Origin: a bacterium
GTDB taxonomy: Bacteria > Calditrichota > Calditrichia > RBG-13-44-9 > J042
Assembly (NCBI GenBank): GCA_015485355.1
Contig: WFTQ01000065.1
Span: 25,215 to 89,214, forward strand
DNA length: 64,000 bases
Reading direction: 5' to 3'
Below are positions 56,872-64,000 of the stretch, piece after piece. The position numbers and the translations under genes are program-made. The notes below the pieces were generated by a model. The model was not told the origin of the DNA and searched no databases. It saw only the letters and a program-made list of their open reading frames with translations. Each line of letters starts with the position of its first letter. Positions within the stretch are counted from its first letter, which is position 1.

Positions 56872-57411
56872 GTGTCTCGAATTGGAAGATTGCCGATCGA
56901 AGTTCCCGAAAATGTGGAAGTGACCATTGAGAAGAATCGGGTGGTGGTGAAAGGCCCCCGGGGCGAGCTTCAGCAGACCATTCATCCTGAACTGATTGTG
57001 GAGATGCAGGAGCGGACTATCACCGTCAAAAGGCCTTCGGACGATAAACAGTGGCGTGCCCTTCATGGTTTAACCCGTACCTTGATTAACAATATGATTG
57101 TGGGGGTAACCAAAGGGTATACCAAAAAGTTGCTGATCGAAGGCGTGGGTTACCGTGCCGAGAAGAAGGGCAAGGGGATTCAACTGGTGCTGGGCTATTC
57201 GCACCCGATTTATTTTGTACCTCCGACAACCGTTCAGGTGGATGTGCCGGCTCCCACGCAAATTACGGTTTCGGGTATCGACAAGGTGCTGGTTGGACAA
57301 GTGGCGGCCAAAATTCGTTCTTTTCGGCCACCGGAACCGTACAAAGGTAAGGGCATTCGTTACGAAGGGGAAATGATCCGACGCAAGGCAGGAAAGGCAG
57401 GAGCTAAATAA
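56872..57411 (+). CDS. rplF: Ribosomal protein L6
   Basis: L6 (179 residues) lies next to the sarcin-ricin loop. The start is GTG 56872, seven bases after GAGAGGGG, giving [20 protein letters not shown] as in the family; the frame is open to 56845. Two homologous domains are present, with [20 protein letters not shown] and the C-terminal [19 protein letters not shown]. Confidence 0.98.
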   Translation: MSRIGRLPIEVPENVEVTIEKNRVVVKGPRGELQQTIHPELIVEMQERTITVKRPSDDKQWRALHGLTRTLINNMIVGVTKGYTKKLLIEGVGYRAEKKGKGIQLVLGYSHPIYFVPPTTVQVDVPAPTQITVSGIDKVLVGQVAAKIRSFRPPEPYKGKGIRYEGEMIRRKAGKAGAK

Positions 57412-57434
57412 ACGGCGAAGGAGTGAGAGGCATC

Positions 57435-57782
57435 ATGAAGCGATGGGAAAGAAGAAAACGACGGAAAAAGAAGATCATGGGAACACCGGAACGCCCCCGA
57501 TTGGTGGTGTATCGGAGCCTGAAGTATATTTATGGTCAGATAGTGGATGATACCCGACAGAAAACCTTGTTGGGGGCGTCGAATTTGAGCAAGGAGATTC
57601 GCGATAAGGTGAAAGAGGCCAAAACGAGGGTCGAGGCCAGCCGGATTGTCGGCCGCTACATCGCCCAAAAAGCGCGGGAAAAAAATATCAAAAAAATTGT
57701 TTTTGACCGCAACGGATATAAATACCATGGTCGGGTGAAAGCCCTGGCCGAAGGTGCCCGAGAAGGTGGATTGGAATTCTAA
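57435..57782 (+). CDS. rplR: Ribosomal protein L18
   Basis: L18 (115 residues) binds 5S rRNA with L5. ATG 57435 follows GAGAGG; GTG 57423 is in frame but its site is badly placed. The C-terminal part reads [20 protein letters not shown] and ends AREGGLEF, as usual; the N terminus is rich in Arg and Lys. It ends 16 bases before rpsE. Confidence 0.97.
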   Translation: MKRWERRKRRKKKIMGTPERPRLVVYRSLKYIYGQIVDDTRQKTLLGASNLSKEIRDKVKEAKTRVEASRIVGRYIAQKAREKNIKKIVFDRNGYKYHGRVKALAEGAREGGLEF

Positions 57783-57798
57783 AAAATCGAGAGAGGCT

Positions 57799-58311
57799 AT
57801 GGTGAACCAGAGAATTAATCCCTTGGAGTTGGACTTAAAAGAGAAGGTCGTCTACATCAACCGGGTGGCCAAGGTGGTCAAAGGTGGGCGGCGGTTTAGC
57901 TTCAGCGCCATTGTTGTGGTTGGAGACGGCAATGGGCATGTGGGGGTGGGATTGGGAAAAGCCCGCGAGGTGATCAATGCGATTGCCAAGGCAACCGAAA
58001 AGGCGAAAAAGAATATCATTAAAATCAGCATCACCAACGGCACGATTCCTTACGATGTGTACGGAAAATATGGTGCCGGCAAGGTGATCTTAAAACCGGC
58101 GTCCCCGGGTACAGGGGTCATTGCCGGCGGCCCGGTGCGGGCCATTTGCGAGGCCGTTGGGATTAAAGACATTTTGACCAAAATTCTGGGGTCTTCCAAT
58201 CCCCATAATATTGTGAAGGCGACGTTGGTTGCGTTACAAAAACTGGAAGATCCCATGTCCATTGCCCGCAACCGGGGTAAATCGTTAAAAGAATTGTTCC
58301 GAGGGTATTGA
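57799..58311 (+). CDS. rpsE: Ribosomal protein S5
   Basis: S5 (170 residues) lies at the mRNA entry site and acts in decoding fidelity. From ATG 57799 (after GAGAGAGG) the sequence reads [20 protein letters not shown] and [20 protein letters not shown]. The frame is open to 57754 inside rplR. The late GVKDILTK-like region ([20 protein letters not shown]) is intact. Confidence 0.97.
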   Translation: MVNQRINPLELDLKEKVVYINRVAKVVKGGRRFSFSAIVVVGDGNGHVGVGLGKAREVINAIAKATEKAKKNIIKISITNGTIPYDVYGKYGAGKVILKPASPGTGVIAGGPVRAICEAVGIKDILTKILGSSNPHNIVKATLVALQKLEDPMSIARNRGKSLKELFRGY

Positions 58312-58331
58312 ATAGCAGAGAGAAAAAGGCC

Positions 58332-58541
58332 ATGGCGAAGAAAAAACCAACACCGAAATTGCTGAAAATCACCCAGGTGCGGAGTAAAATCGGTCAAAAG
58401 CCGAAGGCCCGACGCACAATAGAGGCGCTGGGATTAAAGCGCTTGCATCATACGGTCATTCATAAAGATACGCCTCAAATCCGAGGGATGATTAATCGGG
58501 TCCAACACTTGGTCAGGGTGGAAGAGATAGAGGCACAATGA
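58332..58541 (+). CDS. rpmD: Ribosomal protein L30
   Basis: L30 (69 residues from ATG 58332) has the conserved start LKITQVRSKIGQKPKARRTI and end GMINRVQHLVRVEEI. The frame is open to 58308. It overlaps rplO as ATGA. About ten residues longer than the shortest L30, because of an N-terminal basic tail (AKKKPTPK). Confidence 0.96.
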   Translation: MAKKKPTPKLLKITQVRSKIGQKPKARRTIEALGLKRLHHTVIHKDTPQIRGMINRVQHLVRVEEIEAQ

Positions 58542-58999
58542 ACAAGAGATGGGGAAATAAGATGGATGTCAGCACATTAAAGAAAGCTCCTGGATCGACC
58601 CGGAAGAATAAACGGATTGGCCGCGGTGAGGGATCTGGATATGGCTGCACCGCCGGGCGGGGCACCAAAGGGCAACGGTCGCGTTCCGGCTCCAAGCGCA
58701 GGGCCTGGTTCGAGGGGGGACAGATGCCCATTCAGCGCCGGTTGCCTAAATTCGGATTCCACCATTATGGAAGAGTGGAGTATCAGGTGGTCAACGTGGG
58801 CGATCTGGAGCGGGTTGGCGAATCGGAAGTAACCCCCGAGGTGTTGCGCCGTGCGGGGTTGATCAAGAAGCGGTCTCAACCGGTGAAACTGTTGGGCGAT
58901 GGGGAGGTGCAGAAAGCGCTTCAGGTGAAAGTGCATGCCATCAGTCGATCGGCACGCGAAAAAATCGAAAAAGCTGGAGGCTCGGTTACGCTACTATGA
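58538..58999 (+). CDS. rplO: Ribosomal protein L15
   Basis: L15 (153 residues) is a late assembly protein of the 50S. The family core begins TLKKAPGSTRKNKRIGRGEG and continues with GRGTKGQRSRSGSKRR and FEGGQMPIQRRLPKFGF. ATG 58538 overlaps the rpmD stop and has AGAGG upstream; ATG 58562 (MDVSTLKK) is the alternative. The secY start overlaps its stop. Confidence 0.97.
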   Translation: MNKRWGNKMDVSTLKKAPGSTRKNKRIGRGEGSGYGCTAGRGTKGQRSRSGSKRRAWFEGGQMPIQRRLPKFGFHHYGRVEYQVVNVGDLERVGESEVTPEVLRRAGLIKKRSQPVKLLGDGEVQKALQVKVHAISRSAREKIEKAGGSVTLL

Positions 59000-60318
59000 T
59001 TGAGACGTTTCGCAATATTTTTAAAATTCATGATCTCCGAAAACGTGTCCTGTTTACCGTCTTTATCCTGGCGCTGGAGCGCGTGGGGACTCACATCGTC
59101 ACTCCCGGGATCAACACCGAGATTCTGGCCCAGGCCATGCAACAACTGTCGGGTACCTTGTTCGGCCTCTATGACCTGTTTGCAGGGGGTGCCTTTAGCA
59201 AGGCGGCTATTTTTGGGCTGGGCATCATGCCCTACATCAGCGCCTCTATTATTTTACAATTGCTGGGTGCGGTCATCCCCTATTTTCAACGCTTGCAAAA
59301 GGAAGGGGAGGAGGGTCGTAAGAAGATTATCCAATACACCCGGTATGGAACGCTGTTGATTTCGGCCATGCAGGCTTTTGGTGTGGCCATATTCCTGGAA
59401 AGCTTAAAGGATGCCGCCGGAAATCCCGCCGTTTCCAATCCCGGTATGGGATTCCGTCTGCTGACCATGACGGCGATGGCTACGGGGACCATGCTGATCA
59501 TGTGGATGGGCGAATTGATAGACGACCGCGGCATTGGCAACGGTATCTCCCTGATCATTTTTATCGGGATTATCGCCCGCTTCCCCAGTGCCCTTCTGGA
59601 AGAATGGATCCAATTGAGCAGTGGTAACCGAACCATCCTGGAAGAGCTCTTCCTCATTGTGCTGGCGTTTGCTATCGTCGCCGGCGTTGTGGTGTTAACT
59701 CAAGCAACCCGGAAGATTCCTGTACAATATGCCAAACGGGTTGTGGGCCGCAAGGTGTATGGTGGGGTTAACACCCATTTCCCACTGCGGGTGAATACTG
59801 CGGGGGTGATGCCGATCATCTTTGCTCAAGCCATTATGTTTATTCCCAATACCTTTTTTCAGCTCTTTCCGGAAAGTGATTTCGTAGCCAATTTAAGCAC
59901 CTATTTTGCGATTGATTCCGGATTCTATTGGTTCGTTTATGGATTGTTGATTGTCTTTTTTACTTATTTTTACACTGCCATTGCGTTAAATCCTGTCGAC
60001 GTAGCGGATAATTTAAAAAAACAGGGGGGATTTATTCCGGGTGTCCGTCCGGGAAAAAAGACCGCGGAATATTTAGACATGATCCTGACGCGCATCACGC
60101 TGCCGGGTTCGATTGCACTGGCGATTATTGCCATTATCCCTTATTTTCTGGTAAAGTTCTTTAATGTGTCGTATAATTATGCCTCATTTTTTGGAGGCAC
60201 CGGACTGTTGATTATTGTGGGTGTGGCCCTGGATACCATTCGGCAGATTGAATCGCACTTGTACATGCGGCATTACGACGGTTTTATGCGAGGCGGGCGA
60301 ATACGTGGTCGTCGCTAA
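58996..60318 (+). CDS. secY: Preprotein translocase subunit SecY
   Basis: SecY (440 residues) is the channel of the Sec translocon and works with SecE (35795). About ten membrane helices are seen. Marker sequences are the plug-side GGAFSKAAIFGLGIMPYISA, RGIGNGISLIIFIGI, the cytoplasmic loop with PVQYAKRVVGRKVYGG, and QGGFIPGVRPGKKTAEYL. ATG 58996 overlaps the rplO stop as ATGA. Confidence 0.98.
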   Translation: MIETFRNIFKIHDLRKRVLFTVFILALERVGTHIVTPGINTEILAQAMQQLSGTLFGLYDLFAGGAFSKAAIFGLGIMPYISASIILQLLGAVIPYFQRLQKEGEEGRKKIIQYTRYGTLLISAMQAFGVAIFLESLKDAAGNPAVSNPGMGFRLLTMTAMATGTMLIMWMGELIDDRGIGNGISLIIFIGIIARFPSALLEEWIQLSSGNRTILEELFLIVLAFAIVAGVVVLTQATRKIPVQYAKRVVGRKVYGGVNTHFPLRVNTAGVMPIIFAQAIMFIPNTFFQLFPESDFVANLSTYFAIDSGFYWFVYGLLIVFFTYFYTAIALNPVDVADNLKKQGGFIPGVRPGKKTAEYLDMILTRITLPGSIALAIIAIIPYFLVKFFNVSYNYASFFGGTGLLIIVGVALDTIRQIESHLYMRHYDGFMRGGRIRGRR

Positions 60319-60323
60319 GGCTA

Positions 60324-61085
60324 ATGATCAGTATTAAGAACGAAAAAGCCCTGGAACTGATGCGTATCAGTTCCAGGATCGTTGCGGAGACCTTCGAGTA
60401 CGTCGGATCTTTGATACGTCCTGGAATCAGCACCGGTTATCTGGATGAATGCATTGAAGCGTTTATTACTCAACAAGGTGCCAGACCAGCGTTTAAGGGG
60501 TTGTATGGGTTTCCGGCCAGCGCCTGTATTTCTGTTGATGAAGAAGTCGTCCATGGAATTCCTTCAAAGAGGCGCATATTGGAAGAGGGTATGATTGTGG
60601 GTATCGACATTGGAGTGGAGTATCAAGGGTTTTTTGGGGATGCGGCCTATACGTTTGCCGTTGGATGTGTGAGCGCCGAGAAGGAGCGCTTAATGCGGGT
60701 AACCTGGGAGGCGCTGTACCGGGGCATTGAAAAGGCCGTGGTGGGCAATCGGGTGCAGGATATTTCGGCCGCCATCCAGCATCATGCGGAATCCCAGGGG
60801 TTTTCCGTGGTGCGGGAGCTGGTGGGCCACGGCATTGGACGGCAGTTGCACGAAGACCCCCAGGTACCCAATTATGGAACTCCCGGCAAGGGTCCAAAGT
60901 TAAGAGAACGAATGACGCTGGCCATCGAACCCATGATCAATATGGGCAAGGCGGAAGTGGAAACGCTGTCCGACGGATGGACCGTGGTGACCCGGGACCG
61001 AAAACCCAGTGCCCATTACGAACATACGGTGGTGGTATGGAATGGAGAACCGGAAATTTTAACCCAACATTCATTAAGACCTTGA
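60324..61085 (+). CDS. map: Methionine aminopeptidase, type I
   Basis: Map removes the initiator methionine. The 253-residue protein has the five metal ligands of the family: two aspartates in VGIDIGVEYQGFFGDAAYTF, the histidine in ELVGHGIGRQLHEDP, and glutamates in AIEPMINMG and near the end in HYEHTVVV. CISVDEEVVHGIP is the substrate-side signature. It directly follows secY, without adk in between. Confidence 0.97.
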   Translation: MISIKNEKALELMRISSRIVAETFEYVGSLIRPGISTGYLDECIEAFITQQGARPAFKGLYGFPASACISVDEEVVHGIPSKRRILEEGMIVGIDIGVEYQGFFGDAAYTFAVGCVSAEKERLMRVTWEALYRGIEKAVVGNRVQDISAAIQHHAESQGFSVVRELVGHGIGRQLHEDPQVPNYGTPGKGPKLRERMTLAIEPMINMGKAEVETLSDGWTVVTRDRKPSAHYEHTVVVWNGEPEILTQHSLRP

Positions 61086-61094
61086 GGTCGAACA

Positions 61095-61313
61095 GTGGCA
61101 AAAGAGCAACCTATAACGGTAGACGGCATCATTAAAGAAACATTGCCGAATGCGATGTTTCGAGTGGAACTGGAGAGTGGGCATGAGGTGTTGGCTCACG
61201 TTTCCGGGAAGATGAGAATGCATTTTATCAAGATTTTGCCCGGGGATAAGGTAAAGGTCGAACTCTCCCCCTATGATTTGACTCGTGGCCGCATTATTTA
61301 TCGGTATAAGTGA
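61095..61313 (+). CDS. infA: Translation initiation factor IF-1
   Basis: IF-1 (72 residues, OB fold) blocks the A site during initiation. It starts at GTG 61095 and reads [20 protein letters not shown], then [20 protein letters not shown] and [15 protein letters not shown], matching the family from end to end. Confidence 0.98.
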   Translation: MAKEQPITVDGIIKETLPNAMFRVELESGHEVLAHVSGKMRMHFIKILPGDKVKVELSPYDLTRGRIIYRYK

Positions 61314-61339
61314 TCGGCGGAAAACCCAGAGAGGATGAC

Positions 61340-61456
61340 ATGAAAGTACAGGCGTCAGTGAAAAAACGGTGTGAGCATTGTCGAATCATCCGGCGCAAGG
61401 GTGTCGTTCGGGTGATTTGTAAACGTAATCCGCGCCATAAGCAACGGCAAGGTTAA
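61340..61456 (+). CDS. rpmJ: Ribosomal protein L36 (zinc form)
   Basis: This 38-residue gene at ATG 61340 follows GAGAGGA. The translation starts [20 protein letters not shown] and ends NPRHKQRQG. Zinc ligands C11, C14, C27 and H33 are present. It sits between infA and rpsM, its usual place. Confidence 0.97.
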   Translation: MKVQASVKKRCEHCRIIRRKGVVRVICKRNPRHKQRQG

Positions 61457-61474
61457 AAACAGCAGGAGGTAGAA

Positions 61475-61846
61475 TTGGCACGCATTGTTGGTGTAGACTT
61501 ACCTAAAAATAAACCGGTGGGCATTGCCCTGACATATATTTTCGGTATCGGTCGTACCTCTGCTTTGAAGATTTGTGCAGCTACCGCTGTGGACCCCCAA
61601 AAACGGGTGTATCAGCTGACCGAAGATGAGATCCGGCGCATCCGGGAGAACATCCAGCAAAATTATAAAGTGGAAGGGGCGCTGAAGGCCGAAATTAATA
61701 TGAATATCAAACGGTTGATCGACATCAATTGCTATCGGGGGTTGCGCCACCGGATGGGATTGCCGGTACGGGGGCAACGTACCCGGACCAATGCCCGTAC
61801 CCGAAAGGGGCGCCGTCGGGCGATTGGTGGAAAACGGAAAAAGTAG
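61475..61846 (+). CDS. rpsM: Ribosomal protein S13
   Basis: S13 (123 residues) forms bridges to the 50S subunit. TTG 61475 is the start, after AGGAGG. It reads [20 protein letters not shown] and contains [20 protein letters not shown] and the basic tail [12 protein letters not shown]. Confidence 0.98.
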   Translation: MARIVGVDLPKNKPVGIALTYIFGIGRTSALKICAATAVDPQKRVYQLTEDEIRRIRENIQQNYKVEGALKAEINMNIKRLIDINCYRGLRHRMGLPVRGQRTRTNARTRKGRRRAIGGKRKK

Positions 61847-61872
61847 TATTGGAATAGTAAGGAGGGTAAACC

Positions 61873-62262
61873 TTGGCAAAAAGAGGTCGTGCAACACGGA
61901 AGAAGAAGGAAAAAGTCGATGCCCATGGGGTGGCCCATATCAAATCGACCTTTAACAACACCATCGTAACCATTACCGATTTGCAGGGCAACGTTATTTC
62001 CTGGGCCAGTGCCGGCAAGGTAGGGTTTAAAGGTTCGCGGAAAAGCACACCCTTTGCGGCTCAGTTGGCTGCGGAAACGGCGGCCAAAGAAGCCATGGAC
62101 CTGGGATTACGAAAGGTGGATATCGAAGTCAAAGGTCCGGGTGCGGGAAGGGAGGCCGCCATTCGTTCCCTGCAGGCTGCAGGATTGGAAATCCTGTCCA
62201 TTAAGGATGTAACACCCATTCCCCACAATGGGTGCCGTCCTCCTAAGAAACGTCGCGTGTAA
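61873..62262 (+). CDS. rpsK: Ribosomal protein S11
   Basis: S11 (129 residues) lines the mRNA exit. TTG 61873 is the start, after AAGGAGG. It has [40 protein letters not shown] and the C-terminal [17 protein letters not shown]. Confidence 0.98.
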   Translation: MAKRGRATRKKKEKVDAHGVAHIKSTFNNTIVTITDLQGNVISWASAGKVGFKGSRKSTPFAAQLAAETAAKEAMDLGLRKVDIEVKGPGAGREAAIRSLQAAGLEILSIKDVTPIPHNGCRPPKKRRV

Positions 62263-62289
62263 AATGAAAACTAATGGAGAAAGAGGTTA

Positions 62290-62919
62290 ATGGCACGTTA
62301 TACAGGACCCGTTTGTAAACTCTGCCGACGAGAAGGCCAGAAGTTGTTTTTGAAAGGAGCCCGCTGCGTCTCGGCGAAATGCGCTTTCGAGAAACGGTCC
62401 TATCCCCCTGGTCAACACGGCTTATCCAAGCGCAGCAAACTGTCCGAATACGGCATCCAGCTGCGGGAAAAACAGAAGGTGAAGCGCATTTACGGGGTGC
62501 TGGAAAAACAATTTAAAAATTACTACGAAAAAGCGGCCCGCCAGAAGGGGGTTACCGGCGAAAATCTGCTCAAGATTCTGGAAAGCCGCCTGGACAATGT
62601 GGTGTATCGTCTGGGCTTTGCGCCCTCTCGTAAAGCGGCCAGACAGCTGGTGTTGCACAAACACTTCATGGTAAACGGACGGGTGGTGAATATTCCCTCT
62701 TTTCTGCTGCGACCGGGCGATGTGGTCTCGGTGCGGGAAAAGAGCAAGAAGCTGGGCCTTATCCATGAATCGTTGCGTCGGATCAAGGATGAAAACCTGG
62801 TACCCTGGCTCCGCCTGGACAAAGCCCGGTTGCAGGGAGAATTTATGGATGTGCCCAATCGGCAGGATATCCCGATCGAAGTTCAGGAAAGTTTGATTGT
62901 GGAGCTGTATTCCAAATAA
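62290..62919 (+). CDS. rpsD: Ribosomal protein S4, zinc-binding type
   Basis: S4 (209 residues) starts 16S assembly and in enterobacteria represses the alpha operon. The N terminus carries four zinc cysteines (C9, C12, C26, C31). The S4 RNA-binding domain reads [20 protein letters not shown] and [23 protein letters not shown] 62290 is the start. Confidence 0.98.
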   Translation: MARYTGPVCKLCRREGQKLFLKGARCVSAKCAFEKRSYPPGQHGLSKRSKLSEYGIQLREKQKVKRIYGVLEKQFKNYYEKAARQKGVTGENLLKILESRLDNVVYRLGFAPSRKAARQLVLHKHFMVNGRVVNIPSFLLRPGDVVSVREKSKKLGLIHESLRRIKDENLVPWLRLDKARLQGEFMDVPNRQDIPIEVQESLIVELYSK

Positions 62920-62968
62920 AAAAACCCTGTAAATAATTTTAAACCAACAAAACGACGTTTGGAGAAGT

Positions 62969-63952
62969 ATGAACACGATAAACATGTTAATGCCAGAAAA
63001 AGTTGAGCTGGATGAGGCGTCTTACTCAACCACGTTTGGACGGTTTATCGTCCAGCCACTGGAACGAGGTTACGGGGTTACCCTGGGTAATTTGTTTCGG
63101 CGGGTGTTGTTATCCTCCATTCAGGGAGCCGCCATTACCGCTATCCGGGTGGATGGAGTATACCATGAATTTTCCACCATCCAAGGTGTGAAAGAAGACC
63201 TCACCGAAATTATACTGAATTTAAAAGAGGTGCGGATTAAGCTGCTGAACAAGCGCCCGGATAAGGTTACCCTGCGTTTAAAAGGGCCGGGCGAATTTAC
63301 AGCCGGCGATTTAGAAAAATATACCACCGACTTCGAGGTATTAAACCCGGAGCTCCATATTGCGACCCTCAACGAAGAGGCCGACTTCGAAATGGAGATT
63401 CGTGTGGGTAAGGGGCGTGGCTATGTGCCTGCGGAGGAGAACAAACCGCTGGAGGCCTCCATCGGTCTGATACCCATCGATGCGATTTTTTCGCCCATCA
63501 AGAAGGTGCGTTTTAATGTGGAAAATGTCCGGGTGGGCCAGCGGACGGATTACGAAAAACTGGTGCTGGAAATTGAAACCGACGGCGGCATTACCCCCGA
63601 CGATGCCCTGACGTATGCGGGAAAGATCATTAAAGACCATGTCCAGTTGTTTATTAACTTTGATATTGAACCCGAGGAAGAAGAAGCTCAGGAAATTGAC
63701 GAGGAAGTCCTCCGGATCAAGAAATTGCTGAAGATGAGTGTGGACGAATTGGAGCTGTCTGTGCGTTCGCATAATTGCCTGAAAAATGCCAACATTAAGA
63801 CCATCGGGGACCTGGTACGATTGGATGAAGCTGAGTTGTTAAAATTTCGCAATTTCGGGCGAAAATCCTTGCAGGAGATTCAGGAGATTTTAGAAAAGAA
63901 AGGTCTCCATTTTGGAATGGATGTGGATAAATATCTGAAGGGTGAAGATTAA
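62969..63952 (+). CDS. rpoA: RNA polymerase alpha subunit
   Basis: Alpha (327 residues) dimerises and assembles the polymerase. The N-terminal domain shows FGRFIVQPLERGYGVTLGNL and RRVLLSSIQGAAITAIRVDG. The C-terminal domain, which binds DNA upstream elements and regulators, shows VRSHNCLKNANIKTIGDL and KFRNFGRKSLQEIQEIL. An acidic linker (EPEEEEAQEIDEE) joins them. Confidence 0.98.
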   Translation: MNTINMLMPEKVELDEASYSTTFGRFIVQPLERGYGVTLGNLFRRVLLSSIQGAAITAIRVDGVYHEFSTIQGVKEDLTEIILNLKEVRIKLLNKRPDKVTLRLKGPGEFTAGDLEKYTTDFEVLNPELHIATLNEEADFEMEIRVGKGRGYVPAEENKPLEASIGLIPIDAIFSPIKKVRFNVENVRVGQRTDYEKLVLEIETDGGITPDDALTYAGKIIKDHVQLFINFDIEPEEEEAQEIDEEVLRIKKLLKMSVDELELSVRSHNCLKNANIKTIGDLVRLDEAELLKFRNFGRKSLQEIQEILEKKGLHFGMDVDKYLKGED

Positions 63953-63972
63953 TAAGCAGAACGGAGTGATCC

Positions 63973-64000
63973 ATGCGGCATCGAAAAAAAGTAAAGAAGC
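63973..64000 (+). CDS. rplQ: Ribosomal protein L17, first codons only
   Basis: ATG 63973, 20 bases after rpoA and preceded by GGAGTGAT, opens MRHRKKVKK, which is how L17 begins, at the place where rplQ closes the alpha operon. The gene is cut by the window edge. Confidence 0.85.

Overview
The window is about 64 kb of a bacterial chromosome of moderate GC content. It holds roughly 62 protein genes and five tRNA genes. The source is probably a member of the FCB superphylum, and a Calditrichota-type lineage is the best guess. The reasons are a TonB receptor with an N-terminal carboxypeptidase-regulatory-like domain, a DUF5916 barrel protein, a FecR/CHASE2-cyclase cluster, TPR proteins with Gly/Pro-rich membrane tails, and the FCB-like flavour of RpoB. 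This assignment is an inference from gene content; no 16S gene is present.

The left half (1-33.4 kb) is mixed chromosomal and envelope territory. It opens with the tail of a probable biotin carboxylase and its carrier protein. Next is a four-gene run (secreted protein, FecR protein, large beta-barrel-like protein, CHASE2 adenylate cyclase) that looks like an envelope-to-cAMP signalling module. Then come nadK (opposite strand), smpB and tyrS. A FIST-domain sensor overlaps a large PAS hybrid histidine kinase. A DUF5916 outer-membrane protein is divergent from L-asparaginase. A small two-helix protein precedes a tight LolA-like / secreted YidD-like / TPR / TPR cluster, followed by oligoendopeptidase F. 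A candidate copper-acquisition cluster (Cys-rich protein, lipoprotein with duplicated YtkA-like domains, OprC-type TonB receptor with CxxxM and HxM ligands) is followed by a sulfite-oxidase-fold enzyme. Two glycosyltransferases and a cold-shock protein on the minus strand close this half.

The right half (33.7-64 kb) is one uninterrupted co-directional block of expression genes: tRNA-Thr, -Tyr, -Gly, -Thr, tuf, rpmG, tRNA-Trp, secE, nusG, rplKAJL, rpoBC, rpsL, rpsG, fusA, then the S10, spc and alpha clusters to rpoA, with the first codons of rplQ at the edge. The tRNA-tuf order is the same as the thrU-tyrU-glyT-thrT-tufB unit of Escherichia coli. In this block there is no tuf behind fusA and no adk between secY and map. 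Many genes start with TTG or GTG after strong Shine-Dalgarno sites, several overlap as ATGA, and the zinc-binding forms of S4, S14, L33, L36 and an L24 with four cysteines are used.

The most interesting material is the copper cluster, the LolA/YidD/TPR cluster, the FecR/CHASE2 module, and several strong hairpins outside coding sequence (20064-20120, 27016-27050, 34089-34120). All functional statements rest on reading motifs by eye; no database search was run.
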